A DNA stretch of 64,000 bases from Paragemmobacter ruber (GCF_009908315.1 NZ_JAAATW010000001.1:124001-188000), one strand, 5' to 3'; positions 9,061 to 18,685 are shown, counted from the stretch's first letter. Notes: a model not told the origin generated them from the letters alone. Program-made: numbers and translations.

Positions 9061-10053
9061 TCAGAAGATCGACTTGAACTGATCAATGTTGGACGCGTCA
9101 TAGGTGAAGGGGTCCGACATCGCGGCCTCGTTCCCCTGATCCAGCGTGGCGGTGCCCATCCGGCCCATGCCGATCTCGGCGCCCGGCTCGGCGGCGGCGT
9201 TGCCCTTGACCAAATTGTAGGAAATCATCGTGGCCGCATAGCCCAGATCAATCGGGTTCCAGATCGCGAAGGATTTGGTCGCCCCCGACGCCACGGCGCC
9301 GGCCATCTCGGACGGCAGGCCAAGGCCCGTCACGTTGATCTCTCCGATCTTGCCCGCATCCGTCACGGCCTGACTTGCGGCAAGGATGCCCACGGTCGTT
9401 GGCGCGATGATCGCCTTCAGGTTGGGATAGGTCGCCATCAACCCCTGCGCCTCGCGATAGGATTTATCGGCAAGGTCATCGCCATAGACCGTCGCCACCA
9501 GATTGATGCCGGGATAGTTGGGCAGCACCTTCGTGGCCTCTTCGATCCAGATGTTCTGGTTCGTCGCCGTGGCAGAGGCCGACAGGATCGCCACATCGCC
9601 GCCCTCGGGCAGGTGATCGGCCGCCAGCTTGATGATCGTGTTGCCGATCAGCGCATTGGACGACGGGTTCAGGTGCATCATCCGGCCCTCGGGCGCCACG
9701 CCCGAATCCCACGAGATGACGGTGATCCCCCGCTCCATCGCCTTTTGCAGCGTGGGCACCAGCGCGTCGCGGTCATTGGCCGACACGGCAATCGCATTCA
9801 CGCCCTGCGCGATCAGGCTGTTGATCACCTCGATCTGGCCTTCCGCCGTGGTGTCGGTCGGGCCGGTATAGATGATCTCCACATCCCCCAGTTCCGCCGC
9901 CGCCTCTTCGGCGCCCTTGGCGGCGGCCTCGAAAAAGCCGATGCCCAGCGCCTTCACGACCAGCGCGATCTTCACATCCTGCGCCGCCGCCGCTTGCGCC
10001 ATCAGCGCGGTCGCAACCGCCGCCGTCGCCAGTGCCTTTGTCCAGATGCCCAT
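9061..10053 (-). CDS. rhaS: Rhamnose ABC transporter periplasmic binding protein
   Basis: 330 aa, Peripla_BP_4 (ribose/autoinducer-2 type) fold. A signal peptide (residues 1-24, ending AAAAQ) exports it to the periplasm. Visible family features are VKALGIGFFEAAAKGAEEAA near the N-terminus, a hinge-region IAVSANDRDAL, and a sugar-contact segment ISWDSGV. It should bind L-rhamnose and deliver it to RhaP/RhaQ. It follows the regulator gene by 33 bp and is followed by a stabilising-type hairpin, consistent with higher dosage than the membrane components. Confidence 0.93.
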   Translation of the reverse strand: MGIWTKALATAAVATALMAQAAAAQDVKIALVVKALGIGFFEAAAKGAEEAAAELGDVEIIYTGPTDTTAEGQIEVINSLIAQGVNAIAVSANDRDALVPTLQKAMERGITVISWDSGVAPEGRMMHLNPSSNALIGNTIIKLAADHLPEGGDVAILSASATATNQNIWIEEATKVLPNYPGINLVATVYGDDLADKSYREAQGLMATYPNLKAIIAPTTVGILAASQAVTDAGKIGEINVTGLGLPSEMAGAVASGATKSFAIWNPIDLGYAATMISYNLVKGNAAAEPGAEIGMGRMGTATLDQGNEAAMSDPFTYDASNIDQFKSIF

Positions 10054-10086
10054 TTTGTCCTCCCTATGAGCCGCTTCTCTTCCGCC

Positions 10087-10899
10087 TCAGGCTTCGCCCG
10101 CGCGGTCCTCCGTCCTGTCTGCGGCGCCGATCCGCGCCACGATCAGCCTGACCTCGGCCGCCTCCAGCATGGCGGCGTCGCGGTCGGTGATGCCTTCATC
10201 GGTGATCACCGTATGGATGCGCTTGAGCGGGCAGAGAAGCAGGCTCGACCGCGCGGCGAATTTGGAACTGTCGGCCAGCACCACCAGCTCCTCCGCCTGC
10301 CCGATCAGCTTCTGCTCTGCCTGCACCAGAAGCGGGTCCCCCTCCATCAACCCCAGCGGCCCCAGGCCCCGGCACCCCATGAACATCCGCCGCGCATAGA
10401 AGTGGCGGCTGCCATCTTCATCAAATGGTGAGAGAATGATGTTCTGCTCCCGGTAGATCGCTCCGGCGGGCAACAGAACGGTATTGCGCGAATGTTTCAG
10501 CAGATGGTCGGCGATGGGAAAGCTGTTGGTGAACACCTGACAGCGCTTCGCGCTCAGCGGGTGGACCATCTGAAAGGTCGTCGTCCCCCCGTTGATGATG
10601 ATCGCCTCGCCATCGCTGCACAACTCCACCGCCGCCCGCGCGATCGCGCGCTTCTCGGCCAGACGGATGCCCTCGTTCACGCTGAAGGGGCGCGCATTGA
10701 TCCCAACAAAATTCGGCGGCGCGATGGATTCCGCCCCGCCCCGCACCCGGCGCAGCTTCTTGGCCACATGCAGCGCGGCGATGTCGCGCCGGATCGTCGC
10801 CTCGGACGCGCCGGTCAGCGTGACCAGATCTGCCACCGTCACGACGGGACGCCCCTCAATGGCCGACAAGATGATCCGGTGCCGTTCGCTTTCGTGCAT
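10087..10899 (-). CDS. rhaR: DeoR-family regulator of the rhamnose locus
   Basis: 270 aa from ATG at 10899, with GGGAGGAC upstream; the 16-codon in-frame extension is not needed. The N-terminal DeoR winged helix is clear (LVTLTGASEATIRRDIAAL, residues ~25-43). The C-terminal DeoR sensor domain has the ribose-isomerase-like sugar-phosphate pocket (IINGGTTTFQM near residue 100; VLADSSKF near residue 220). In Rhizobium leguminosarum the orthologous RhaR represses the locus until a rhamnose pathway intermediate is present. It is the first gene of the leftward operon and sits beside five TGATTG repeats that are its probable operator. Confidence 0.9.
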   Translation of the reverse strand: MHESERHRIILSAIEGRPVVTVADLVTLTGASEATIRRDIAALHVAKKLRRVRGGAESIAPPNFVGINARPFSVNEGIRLAEKRAIARAAVELCSDGEAIIINGGTTTFQMVHPLSAKRCQVFTNSFPIADHLLKHSRNTVLLPAGAIYREQNIILSPFDEDGSRHFYARRMFMGCRGLGPLGLMEGDPLLVQAEQKLIGQAEELVVLADSSKFAARSSLLLCPLKRIHTVITDEGITDRDAAMLEAAEVRLIVARIGAADRTEDRAGEA

Positions 10900-10944
10900 G
10901 GCGTCCTCCCTACATGGAAAGCTTTCACTTGAATCGCTCAGTGT

Positions 10945-11011
10945 CAATCATTTTCAATCACACAATTTCATTCTGCACCGCAGCATGATTGAACTTGATT
11001 GTTTGTGATTG
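10945..11011. promoter_or_regulatory. Probable RhaR operator: five TGATTG boxes with 10-bp period
   Basis: The rhaR-rhaD divergent region holds CAATCA at 10945 and 10955, and TGATTG at 10986, 10996 and 11006. Units within each cluster are exactly 10 bp apart, one helical turn, and the two clusters point at each other. This pattern suits a multimeric DeoR-family protein controlling both arms. Binding is inferred. Confidence 0.75.
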
Positions 11012-11062
11012 ACTTTCCCGCTCACCTCGGCACATTTGCCACTAGGACCGAGGGAGGAGCGC

Positions 11063-13159
11063 ATGACCACAACCGCCAACCGGCTGCAAAGCCTGTGGGA
11101 TGAAACCCGCGCCAAGGGAATGTCAGAGCCGGAAAAGCTGCTCTACCGATCCAACCTGCTGGGGTCGGACAAGCGGGTGACGAATTACGGCGGCGGCAAC
11201 ACCAGCGCCAAGGTGATGGAACGCGATCCGCTGACGGGCCAGATGGTGCAGGTCCTCTGGGTCAAGGGATCGGGCGGCGATATCGGGTCGATGAAGATGG
11301 ATGGCTTCTCCACCCTCTACATGGACAAGCTGCAGGCGCTGAAGGGCCTCTATCGCGGCCTCGCGCATGAGGATGAGATGGTGAGCTACCTGCCCCACTG
11401 CACCTTCAACCTGAACCCCCGCGCCGCCAGCATCGATACGCCGCTTCATGCCTTCGTGCCCCGCGCCCATGTCGATCACGTCCATTCCGACGCGATCATC
11501 GCCCTCGCCGCGTCGGTCAATTCGCGCGATCTGACGGCGCAGATCTTCGGCGACAGCATCGGCTGGCTGCCGTGGAAGCGCCCCGGGTTCGAGCTGGGCC
11601 TGTGGCTGGAAAAATTCGCACTGGAAAACCCGCAGGCCCGCGGCTGCGTCCTGGAAAGCCACGGCCTGTTCACCTGGGCCGATGACGCGAAGGACTGCTA
11701 TCTGACAACGCTCGATGTCATCAACACCGCCGCCGACTGGCTGGCAGAACAAAGCGCAGGCAAGCCCGCCTTTGGCGGCCCGGCCCGCCCCACCCTGCCG
11801 CCCGCAGACCGCCGCGCCGTCGCCGCGCGGCTGATGCCCGCCATCCGCGGCCTGATCTCGAAGGACCGCCACAAGGTCGGCCATTTCGACGACAGCCCCG
11901 CAGTGCTGGAATTCGTGGGCTCGGCCATGCTCGAAACCCTCGCGCCGCTTGGCACCTCCTGCCCCGATCACTTCTTGCGCACCAAGATCGCGCCGCTGGT
12001 GGTGGCCTTTGATCCGGCACAGCCCGATCTCGACGCCACCCTAGCCGCCCTGCCCGCCGCCGTAGACGCTTACCGCGCCGATTACGCCGCCTATTACGAC
12101 CGCTGCAAACACGCAGACAGCCCCGCCCTGCGCGACCCCAATGCCGTGGTCTATCTGGTACCGGGCGTGGGCATGATCACCTTCGCGCTGGACAAGGCCA
12201 CCGCCCGCATCTCGGGCGAATTCTACATCAACGCGATCAACGTGATGCGCGGGGCAAGCCAAGTTTCCACCTATCAGGCGCTGCCCGAGCAAGAGGCCTT
12301 CGACATCGAATACTGGCTTCTGGAAGAGGCAAAGCTGCAACGCATGCCACGCCCCAAAGCGCTGGCCGGCCGCGTGGCGCTGGTCACCGGGGGCGCGGGC
12401 GGCATCGGATCGACCACCGCCGAACGCCTGCTGTCCGAGGGCGCCTGCGTCCTCTTGGCAGATATCGACGACGCCGCAGTGACGGCCACCGCCGATGCGC
12501 TGGCCAAACGGCACGGGCGCGATGTGGTGCGCCATGTGGTGATGGATGTGACGCAGGAAGAGGCCGTCGCCCGCGCCCATGCCGAGATCGCGGTGGAATT
12601 CGGCGGGATCGACATTCTGGTGTCGAACGCAGGCATCGCCTCCTCCGCGCCCATCGAAGACACCAGCCTCGCGCTGTGGAACCGCAACATGGACATCCTG
12701 TCCACGGGCTATTTCCTTGTCAGCCGCGACACGTTCCGCCTCCTGCGCGCGCAAGGGATCGGCGGGGCGGTGATCTTCGTAGCCTCCAAGAACGGCCTCG
12801 CCGCCAGCCCCAACGCAAGCGCCTATTGCACCGCCAAGGCGGCCGAGATCCACCTCGCCCGCTGCCTTGCGCTGGAAGGGGCCGAGGCAGGCATCCGCGT
12901 GAACGTGGTAAACCCCGATGCCGTGCTGCGCGGGTCGAAGATCTGGTCGGGCGAATGGCTGGATCAGCGCGCCAGCACCTACAAGACCGACAAGGAAGGC
13001 CTTGAAGAGATGTATCGCCAGCGCTCGCTGCTCAAGCGCGCGGTCCTGCCCGAAGACATCGCGGAAGGCGTCTATTTCTTCGCCTCTGACCTTTCGGCCA
13101 AATCCACCGGCAACATCCTGAACGTCGATGCCGGCAACAAGGAAGCCTTCACGCGCTGA
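11063..13159 (+). CDS. rhaD: Bifunctional rhamnulose-1-phosphate aldolase / short-chain dehydrogenase
   Basis: 698 aa from ATG at 11063, with GGGAGGAG just upstream. Residues ~1-400 are a class II aldolase (adducin-type) domain with metal-binding His in AHVDHVHSDAI. Residues ~430-698 are a classical SDR: TGGAGGIGS cofactor loop, NAGIASSAP, and a Y-x-x-x-K catalytic pair in SAYCTAK near residue 587. The aldolase should split L-rhamnulose-1-phosphate into dihydroxyacetone phosphate and L-lactaldehyde; the dehydrogenase should oxidise the lactaldehyde to lactate. It heads the rightward arm and faces rhaR across the TGATTG operator array. Confidence 0.93.
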   Translation: MTTTANRLQSLWDETRAKGMSEPEKLLYRSNLLGSDKRVTNYGGGNTSAKVMERDPLTGQMVQVLWVKGSGGDIGSMKMDGFSTLYMDKLQALKGLYRGLAHEDEMVSYLPHCTFNLNPRAASIDTPLHAFVPRAHVDHVHSDAIIALAASVNSRDLTAQIFGDSIGWLPWKRPGFELGLWLEKFALENPQARGCVLESHGLFTWADDAKDCYLTTLDVINTAADWLAEQSAGKPAFGGPARPTLPPADRRAVAARLMPAIRGLISKDRHKVGHFDDSPAVLEFVGSAMLETLAPLGTSCPDHFLRTKIAPLVVAFDPAQPDLDATLAALPAAVDAYRADYAAYYDRCKHADSPALRDPNAVVYLVPGVGMITFALDKATARISGEFYINAINVMRGASQVSTYQALPEQEAFDIEYWLLEEAKLQRMPRPKALAGRVALVTGGAGGIGSTTAERLLSEGACVLLADIDDAAVTATADALAKRHGRDVVRHVVMDVTQEEAVARAHAEIAVEFGGIDILVSNAGIASSAPIEDTSLALWNRNMDILSTGYFLVSRDTFRLLRAQGIGGAVIFVASKNGLAASPNASAYCTAKAAEIHLARCLALEGAEAGIRVNVVNPDAVLRGSKIWSGEWLDQRASTYKTDKEGLEEMYRQRSLLKRAVLPEDIAEGVYFFASDLSAKSTGNILNVDAGNKEAFTR

Positions 13160-13185
13160 CCGCGCGCCATCCGGGGGGAGCCGCG

Positions 13186-14430
13186 ATGACCAAAGCCTAT
13201 GATCTGGCCAGGGATGCCTATGCCGCATGGGGCGTGGATACCGAAGCCGCCCTCGCCGCCCTGTCTGCCATCGCCATCTCGGTGCATTGCTGGCAGGGCG
13301 ATGACGTGGGCGGGTTCGAACGGAAATCCGGAACGTCCGGCGGCGGAATTCAGGCCACCGGCAATCACCCCGGCCGCGCCCGCACCCCCGATGAACTGCG
13401 CGCCGATCTGGATTTCGCCTTCTCCCAGATCCCCGGCCGCCACCGGCTGAACCTGCACGCCTTCTATCTCGACAGCGCCGACAACCCCGACCGCGACCAG
13501 ATCGAATACCGCCACTTCACCCCATGGGTGGATTGGGCGCGCGACCGGGGCCTCGGGCTTGACTTCAACCCCACCTTCTTTGCCCATGCCAAGGCCGACG
13601 ACAACCTGACCCTGTCGCATCCCGATCCGGGCATCCGCGATTTCTGGATCGAACACGGCCGCCGCTCGCGCGACATTGCCGCCCGCATCGGTGCCGCCTT
13701 GGACAGCCCCTGCGTGAACAACATCTGGGTCCCCGACGGCTACAAGGATACACCCGTGGACCGGATGGCCGCGCGGCAGCGGCTCTGGGCCTCGCTCGAT
13801 GCGATGCTGGCCCCGGCGCATGACCCTGCCCACCTCCTCGATGCCGTGGAATCAAAGCTGTTCGGCATCGGGGTCGAGGCCTGCACCGTGGGCAGCCATG
13901 AATTCTACATGGGCTATGCCGCGCGCCGCGACATCGCGCTCTGTCTCGACATGGGGCATTTCCACCCTACCGAAAGCGTGGCCGACAAGCTGTCGGCGGT
14001 CGCCCTGTCGATCAGCAACCTGCTTCTGCACGTCTCGCGCCCCATGCGCTGGGACAGCGACCATGTGGTGCTTCTGAACGACGATCTTCTTGCCATGGCG
14101 CAGGAACTGGTCTTTGCCGGGCTCTTGGGGCGCACCCGCATCGGCCTCGATTTCTTCGACGCCACGATCAGCCGCACCGCCGCATGGGTCACAGGCGTGC
14201 GCAATATGCAAAAGGCGCTGCTGCGGGCGCTGCTGCTGCCGCAGGCCCACCTCAAGACGGCCGAAGAACAACTCGACTTCACCGCCCGCCTGCTCTGGAC
14301 CGAAGAGGTGAAGGATCTGCCCCATGGCGCGGTCTGGGCCGAATTCTGCGCCCGGCACGAGGTGCCTGCGGGAACCGCGCTGATCAGCAGCCTGAACGCC
14401 TATCAGCAAAAGGTCGCGGCGCGCGGCTAG
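13186..14430 (+). CDS. rhaA: L-rhamnose isomerase, enteric RhaA type
   Basis: 414 aa, close to the 419 aa of E. coli RhaA and recognisable along its length: HCWQGDDVGGFE near residue 34, GGIQATGN, HPDPGIRDFWIEH, NNIWVPDG, DAVESKLFGIG, EFYMGYA, CLDMGHFHPTE and RWDSDHVVLL. The acidic and His residues that bind Mn in RhaA are in these blocks. It isomerises L-rhamnose to L-rhamnulose. It starts 26 bp after rhaD with a GGGGGAG ribosome site. An RhaA-type isomerase inside a rhizobial-type locus is notable, because rhizobia use a different isomerase family (from memory). Confidence 0.95.
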   Translation: MTKAYDLARDAYAAWGVDTEAALAALSAIAISVHCWQGDDVGGFERKSGTSGGGIQATGNHPGRARTPDELRADLDFAFSQIPGRHRLNLHAFYLDSADNPDRDQIEYRHFTPWVDWARDRGLGLDFNPTFFAHAKADDNLTLSHPDPGIRDFWIEHGRRSRDIAARIGAALDSPCVNNIWVPDGYKDTPVDRMAARQRLWASLDAMLAPAHDPAHLLDAVESKLFGIGVEACTVGSHEFYMGYAARRDIALCLDMGHFHPTESVADKLSAVALSISNLLLHVSRPMRWDSDHVVLLNDDLLAMAQELVFAGLLGRTRIGLDFFDATISRTAAWVTGVRNMQKALLRALLLPQAHLKTAEEQLDFTARLLWTEEVKDLPHGAVWAEFCARHEVPAGTALISSLNAYQQKVAARG

Positions 14431-14623
14431 GGCCGCGCCCCTGCCCCCGCCGCCGTGACGCGGGCTATCCCGCACCCGCCCCCGCATTCGTGCGGGTCTC
14501 CCCCGTCCCGGGCGCGGCCCCGCCGTGACATTTGGCCCCACGCGGGATGTTTTCCCATGCCGCAGCGGGCTTTGCCTTTCCTGCGCCGCCCCCGGCCTTA
14601 TCTTGCGCGCCAGGAGATGCCCC

Positions 14624-15274
14624 ATGCTGCTCAGCCTGCGCGACGTGACCAAGACCTATCCCCAAGCCCCGGCCCCGGTGCTGCGCGGCATCGCGCTCGA
14701 TCTCGCGGCGGGCGAGATGCTGGCGCTCACGGGCGAATCCGGCTCGGGCAAAAGCACGCTCCTGCACCTGATCGGCGGGCTGGACCGCGCGGATTCGGGC
14801 ACGATCCGCGTGCAGGGCACCGATCTTGCGCCGCTCGACGATGCCGGTCGCGCGGCGCTGCGGCGCGGCACCGTTGGGGTGATCTTCCAGCAGTTCAACC
14901 TGATCCCCTCGCTGACGGTGGCCGCCAACATCGCCTTTCAGGCCCGTCTTGCCGGCCGCCACGATCCCGCCCGCGATGCCGCGCTGGCCCAGAGGCTGGG
15001 CCTTGCCGATCACCTGCGCAAATACCCCGAACAGCTTTCGGGTGGCCAGCAGCAGCGCGTGGCCATCGCCCGCACCCTTGCCCCCCGCCCGGCGCTGGTG
15101 CTGGCCGATGAACCCACCGGCAATCTCGATGAGGCCACCGCCGACAGCGTGCTGTCGCTGTTGCAGGAACTGGTTGCGGAAACCGGGGCCGGGCTGATCA
15201 TGGTCACCCATTCCGAACGGCTCGCCGCGCGGCTGCCGCGCCGGGTGCACCTCAGCGCGGGGCAGATCGCGTGA
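14624..15274 (+). CDS. ABC transporter ATP-binding protein (MacB/LolD type)
   Basis: 216 aa from ATG at 14624, with AGGAGA upstream. It has a full single NBD: Walker A GESGSGKST (~residues 40-48), Q-loop FQQFNLIPSLTV, signature LSGGQQQRVAIARTL, Walker B LVLADEPTGNLD and H-loop VTHSER. This is the LolD/MacB/FtsE subgroup that works with FtsX-type permeases. The next gene is such a permease and overlaps by 4 bp (GTGA), so they form one transporter. Together with the AttH-like protein the set resembles the AttEFGH system of Agrobacterium. The substrate is unknown. Confidence 0.9.
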   Translation: MLLSLRDVTKTYPQAPAPVLRGIALDLAAGEMLALTGESGSGKSTLLHLIGGLDRADSGTIRVQGTDLAPLDDAGRAALRRGTVGVIFQQFNLIPSLTVAANIAFQARLAGRHDPARDAALAQRLGLADHLRKYPEQLSGGQQQRVAIARTLAPRPALVLADEPTGNLDEATADSVLSLLQELVAETGAGLIMVTHSERLAARLPRRVHLSAGQIA

Positions 15275-17658
15275 CCGCCGCGCTTCTTTCGGCGCTGGCC
15301 GCGCATTGGCGGCGCAACCCGCTGCAACTGATCACGCTCACCCTCGGCCTTGCGCTGGCCACGGCGCTGTGGTCCGGCGTGCAGGCCATCAACGCCGAGG
15401 CGCGCGCCAGCTATGACGCCGCCGCCGCCACACTGGGCGAGGGGCGGTTCTCCCAGATCACCGCCACGGATGGCGCCCCCATCGCGCAGGAAACCTACAT
15501 CGCCCTGCGCCGCGCGGGCTGGCTCGTCTCGCCCGTGATCGAGGGGCGGCTCGCAGGCGTCCGCCTCCTGGGGATCGACCCGCTCACCGCGCCCGGCGGC
15601 CTTGGCCCCGTCCGCCCGCAGTCAGGCGGCGATCTGACCACCTTCCTCTCCGGCCCGGGCCAGATCTTCGCGCGCAGCGACACGCTGGCCAGCCTGCCCG
15701 AAACCGGGGCCACGGGCGTGGCCGCCCTCGATGTGGCCCCGAACACCGCTATCACCGATATCGGCCTTGCCCAGCGCCTGCTCGATCGCGCAGGCCAGAT
15801 CGACCGCCTGATCCTCGCCCAAGATCAGCCGCTGAACCGCCCGCCCCTGTCACAGATCGCCCCCGACCTGACCCTGTCGCCCCCGCAGGATGGCAGCGAT
15901 GTCGCCCGGCTGACCGACAGCTTCCACCTAAACCTCACCGCCTTCGGCCTTCTGTCCTTTGCCGTGGGGCTGTTCATCGTGCATGGCGCGATCGGCCTCG
16001 CCTTCGAACAGCGCCGGGCCACGCTGCGCACGCTGCGCGCGCTGGGCGTGCCGCTGCGCCGGCTGATCGCGGTGATGGCGGCCGAGCTATCGGTGATAGC
16101 GCTTCTCTCCGGGGGGATCGGCGTGGGATTGGGCTATGTGATGGCGGCGGCGCTGATGCCCGATGTGGCGGCCACGCTGCGCGGGCTCTATGGCGCGGAT
16201 GTGTCGGGACAGTTGACCCTGCGCCCGGAATGGTGGCTGTCGGGCCTTCTCATCGCGCTGGGCGGCACGGCCTTTGCCGCCACGGGGGCGCTGCGCGGCA
16301 TTGCGCGGATGCCGCTTCTCAGCGGCGCGCATGAACGCGCCGCCGCCATGGCCCGCCGCTGGGGGTGGCAGGCCGGGGCCGCCGCCGGGCTGATCGCGCT
16401 GTCGGGCGCGCTCGCGCTGGCGGGGGGCGGGCTGGTTGCGGGCTTTGCCATGCTGGGCGCGCTCCTCATTGGCGGGGCGCTGGCCCTGCCCCCCGTCCTG
16501 TCCACCCTTCTCGCCGCGGCCGAGGCGCGGGCGCGCTCGGCCACCGCGCAATGGTTTTGGGCCGACACCCGCCAGCAGGTGCCGGGCCTGTCGCTCGCGC
16601 TGATGGCGCTGCTTCTGGCGATGGCGGCCAATGTGGGCGTCTCGACCATGGTCTCCTCCTTCCGGCTCACCTTCACCGGCTTTCTCGACCAGCGCCTCGC
16701 GTCCGAGTTGTACGTCAGCGCCACCGATGCCGCGCAGGCCGACGCGATCCTCGCCATCGCCGCCACGCAGGCCGATGCCGCCCTTCCCCTGCTCAGCATC
16801 GACCGCGAGGTGGCCGATCTGCCCGCCCAGATCTATGCCGCACGCGACCACGCCACCTATCGCGACAACTGGCAATTCCTGCGCGCCGTCCCCGATGTCT
16901 GGGGCCGTCTGGCGGCAGGCGAAGGCGCGCTGGTCAATGAACAACTCTACCGCCGCGCCCAGCTGGATCTGGGAACACGGATCACCGTCGCCCCCGGCAC
17001 AAGCCTGCCCATCCTCGGCATCTATGGCGATTACGGCAATCCCATCGGTCAGGTCATCCTCGGCGAGGCGCGGTTCCGCGCGCTCTTCCCGCAGGTGCAG
17101 GCGCTGCGCTTCGGCCTGCGGGTGGCGCCCGACAGCGTCCCCGCCCTGCGCGAGGCGCTCAAATCCAGCGCAGGCCTCACCGACGCCGCGATGATCGACC
17201 AGGCCGCGATCAAGGCGCTGTCGCTGTCGGTCTTCGAACGCACCTTCGCGGTGACGGCGGCGCTGAACATCCTCACCCTTGCGGTCGCGGGCTTTGCCAT
17301 CCTGACCAGCCTGCTGACGCTGGCCGCCATGCGCCTGCCGCAGCTTGCCCCCGTCTGGGCGCTGGGGCTGACGCGGCGGCAGCTTGCGCTTCTCGATCTT
17401 TTGCGCGCGCTCATCCTTGCCGTGCTGACCGCGATCCTTGCCCTGCCCTTGGGCCTTGCGCTGGCTTGGGCGCTCCTCGCCGTGGTGAATGTCGAAGCTT
17501 TCGGCTGGCGCCTGCCGCTCTATCTTTTCCCGCTCGATTACCTGCAACTGGCCGCACTTGCCCTGCTGGCGGCCGCGCTGGCCGCGCTCTGGCCCGCATG
17601 GCGGCTGTCCCGCACGCCGCCTGCACAGCTTCTGGGGGTATTCCGCCATGAACGCTAA
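15271..17658 (+). CDS. Large FtsX-type ABC transporter permease
   Basis: 795 aa from GTG at 15271, coupled to the ATPase gene. An N-terminal helix is followed by a large periplasmic region; helix clusters lie around residues 210-300, 360-410, 430-460 and 650-785. This looks like two FtsX/MacB domains joined in one chain, as in lipoprotein- or lipid-handling exporters (YbbP/AttF-G type). These transporters use mechanotransmission to move or release envelope-bound substrates rather than import solutes. The 3' end overlaps the AttH-like gene by 11 bp. No accessory membrane-fusion protein is nearby. Confidence 0.85.
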   Translation: MTAALLSALAAHWRRNPLQLITLTLGLALATALWSGVQAINAEARASYDAAAATLGEGRFSQITATDGAPIAQETYIALRRAGWLVSPVIEGRLAGVRLLGIDPLTAPGGLGPVRPQSGGDLTTFLSGPGQIFARSDTLASLPETGATGVAALDVAPNTAITDIGLAQRLLDRAGQIDRLILAQDQPLNRPPLSQIAPDLTLSPPQDGSDVARLTDSFHLNLTAFGLLSFAVGLFIVHGAIGLAFEQRRATLRTLRALGVPLRRLIAVMAAELSVIALLSGGIGVGLGYVMAAALMPDVAATLRGLYGADVSGQLTLRPEWWLSGLLIALGGTAFAATGALRGIARMPLLSGAHERAAAMARRWGWQAGAAAGLIALSGALALAGGGLVAGFAMLGALLIGGALALPPVLSTLLAAAEARARSATAQWFWADTRQQVPGLSLALMALLLAMAANVGVSTMVSSFRLTFTGFLDQRLASELYVSATDAAQADAILAIAATQADAALPLLSIDREVADLPAQIYAARDHATYRDNWQFLRAVPDVWGRLAAGEGALVNEQLYRRAQLDLGTRITVAPGTSLPILGIYGDYGNPIGQVILGEARFRALFPQVQALRFGLRVAPDSVPALREALKSSAGLTDAAMIDQAAIKALSLSVFERTFAVTAALNILTLAVAGFAILTSLLTLAAMRLPQLAPVWALGLTRRQLALLDLLRALILAVLTAILALPLGLALAWALLAVVNVEAFGWRLPLYLFPLDYLQLAALALLAAALAALWPAWRLSRTPPAQLLGVFRHER

Positions 17659-18685
17659 GGTTCTGATCCTGCTCCTCTTCTGGCCCTTCGCCGCGCTTGC
17701 CCAGGGTTTCGCGGGCCTCGGGACCGAGGCCGGGGATTTCGCCACCCCCACCCCCGGCCGCGCCTTCGACTTTCCCGCCGATCACGGCGCCCATCCCGAC
17801 TACCGCATCGAATGGTGGTATCTGACCGCCAACATGACCGGGCCGGACGGCACGCCCTACGGCCTGCAATGGACGCTGTTCCGCTCTGCCCTCCAGCCGC
17901 GCGACGGCACGGGATGGGACACGCCGCAGCTCTGGATGGGACACGCCGCCGTCACCACGCCCGACCGCCACCATGTGGCCGAACGGCTGGCCCGCGGGGG
18001 CATCGGTCAGGCCGGGGTGATCGGCGATCCCTTCTCGGCCTGGATCGACGACTGGTCGATGGCAGGCCCCGACATGGACAACCTCCGCCTCACCGCCACC
18101 GGCCCCGACTTCGCCTATGACGTGCAACTGCGTGCCACAGGCCCGCTGGTGCGCCACGGGCAGGATGGCTATTCGGTGAAATCCGCCGCAGGACAGGCCA
18201 GCTATTACTATTCCCAACCCTTCTTCACGCTGACAGGCACCCTCAGCCTGCCGCAGGGCGACATCCCCGTGATGGGGCAGGCGTGGCTCGATCGCGAATG
18301 GTCCTCGCAACCCTTGGCCGAGGATCAGGAAGGTTGGGACTGGTTCTCGCTCTCCTTCGATACGGGCGAAAAGATGATGGGCTTCGTCCTGCGCGGGCAA
18401 AGCGATTACACGTCGGCCACATGGATCGCGCCCGACGGCACCGCCACCGCCTTCCCCGACGGGGCCTTCGCCGCCACGCCGATGGGCTGGCACCGCGTGG
18501 CGGGCCGCGATGTGCCTGTCACATGGTCCGTCCGCCTGCCCGCGCGGGGGGTGGATGTCACCGTCACCGCGCTCAACCCCGATGCGTGGATGACAACATT
18601 GGTCCCCTATTGGGAAGGCCCCGTCACCCTCAGCGGCAGCCATGGCGGCGTGGGCTATCTGGAGATGACAGGCTATGACGACTGA
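17648..18685 (+). CDS. AttH/CrtC-like secreted lipocalin-domain protein
   Basis: 345 aa from ATG at 17648. The signal peptide spans residues 1-19 (LLLFWPFAALAQ). The family motif DYRIEWWYLTANM (~residues 54-66) and repeated beta-strand blocks (GLQWTLFRSAL, WLDREWSS, WDWFSLSF) identify the AttH/carotenoid-1,2-hydratase-like lipocalin fold. AttH-type proteins act in the periplasm beside FtsX-type transporters. The gene overlaps the permease gene by 11 bp and the PNPOx-like gene by 11 bp, so all four are probably one transcript. Carotenoid hydratase activity is unlikely, because no carotenoid genes are nearby. Confidence 0.85.
   Translation: MNAKVLILLLFWPFAALAQGFAGLGTEAGDFATPTPGRAFDFPADHGAHPDYRIEWWYLTANMTGPDGTPYGLQWTLFRSALQPRDGTGWDTPQLWMGHAAVTTPDRHHVAERLARGGIGQAGVIGDPFSAWIDDWSMAGPDMDNLRLTATGPDFAYDVQLRATGPLVRHGQDGYSVKSAAGQASYYYSQPFFTLTGTLSLPQGDIPVMGQAWLDREWSSQPLAEDQEGWDWFSLSFDTGEKMMGFVLRGQSDYTSATWIAPDGTATAFPDGAFAATPMGWHRVAGRDVPVTWSVRLPARGVDVTVTALNPDAWMTTLVPYWEGPVTLSGSHGGVGYLEMTGYDD

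Noticed and set aside
16087-17751. 554-codon minus-strand open frame opposite the FtsX-type permease
   Set aside because: Low-complexity Gln/Arg/Gly-rich product; the plus-strand permease and its overlapping neighbours explain the region.
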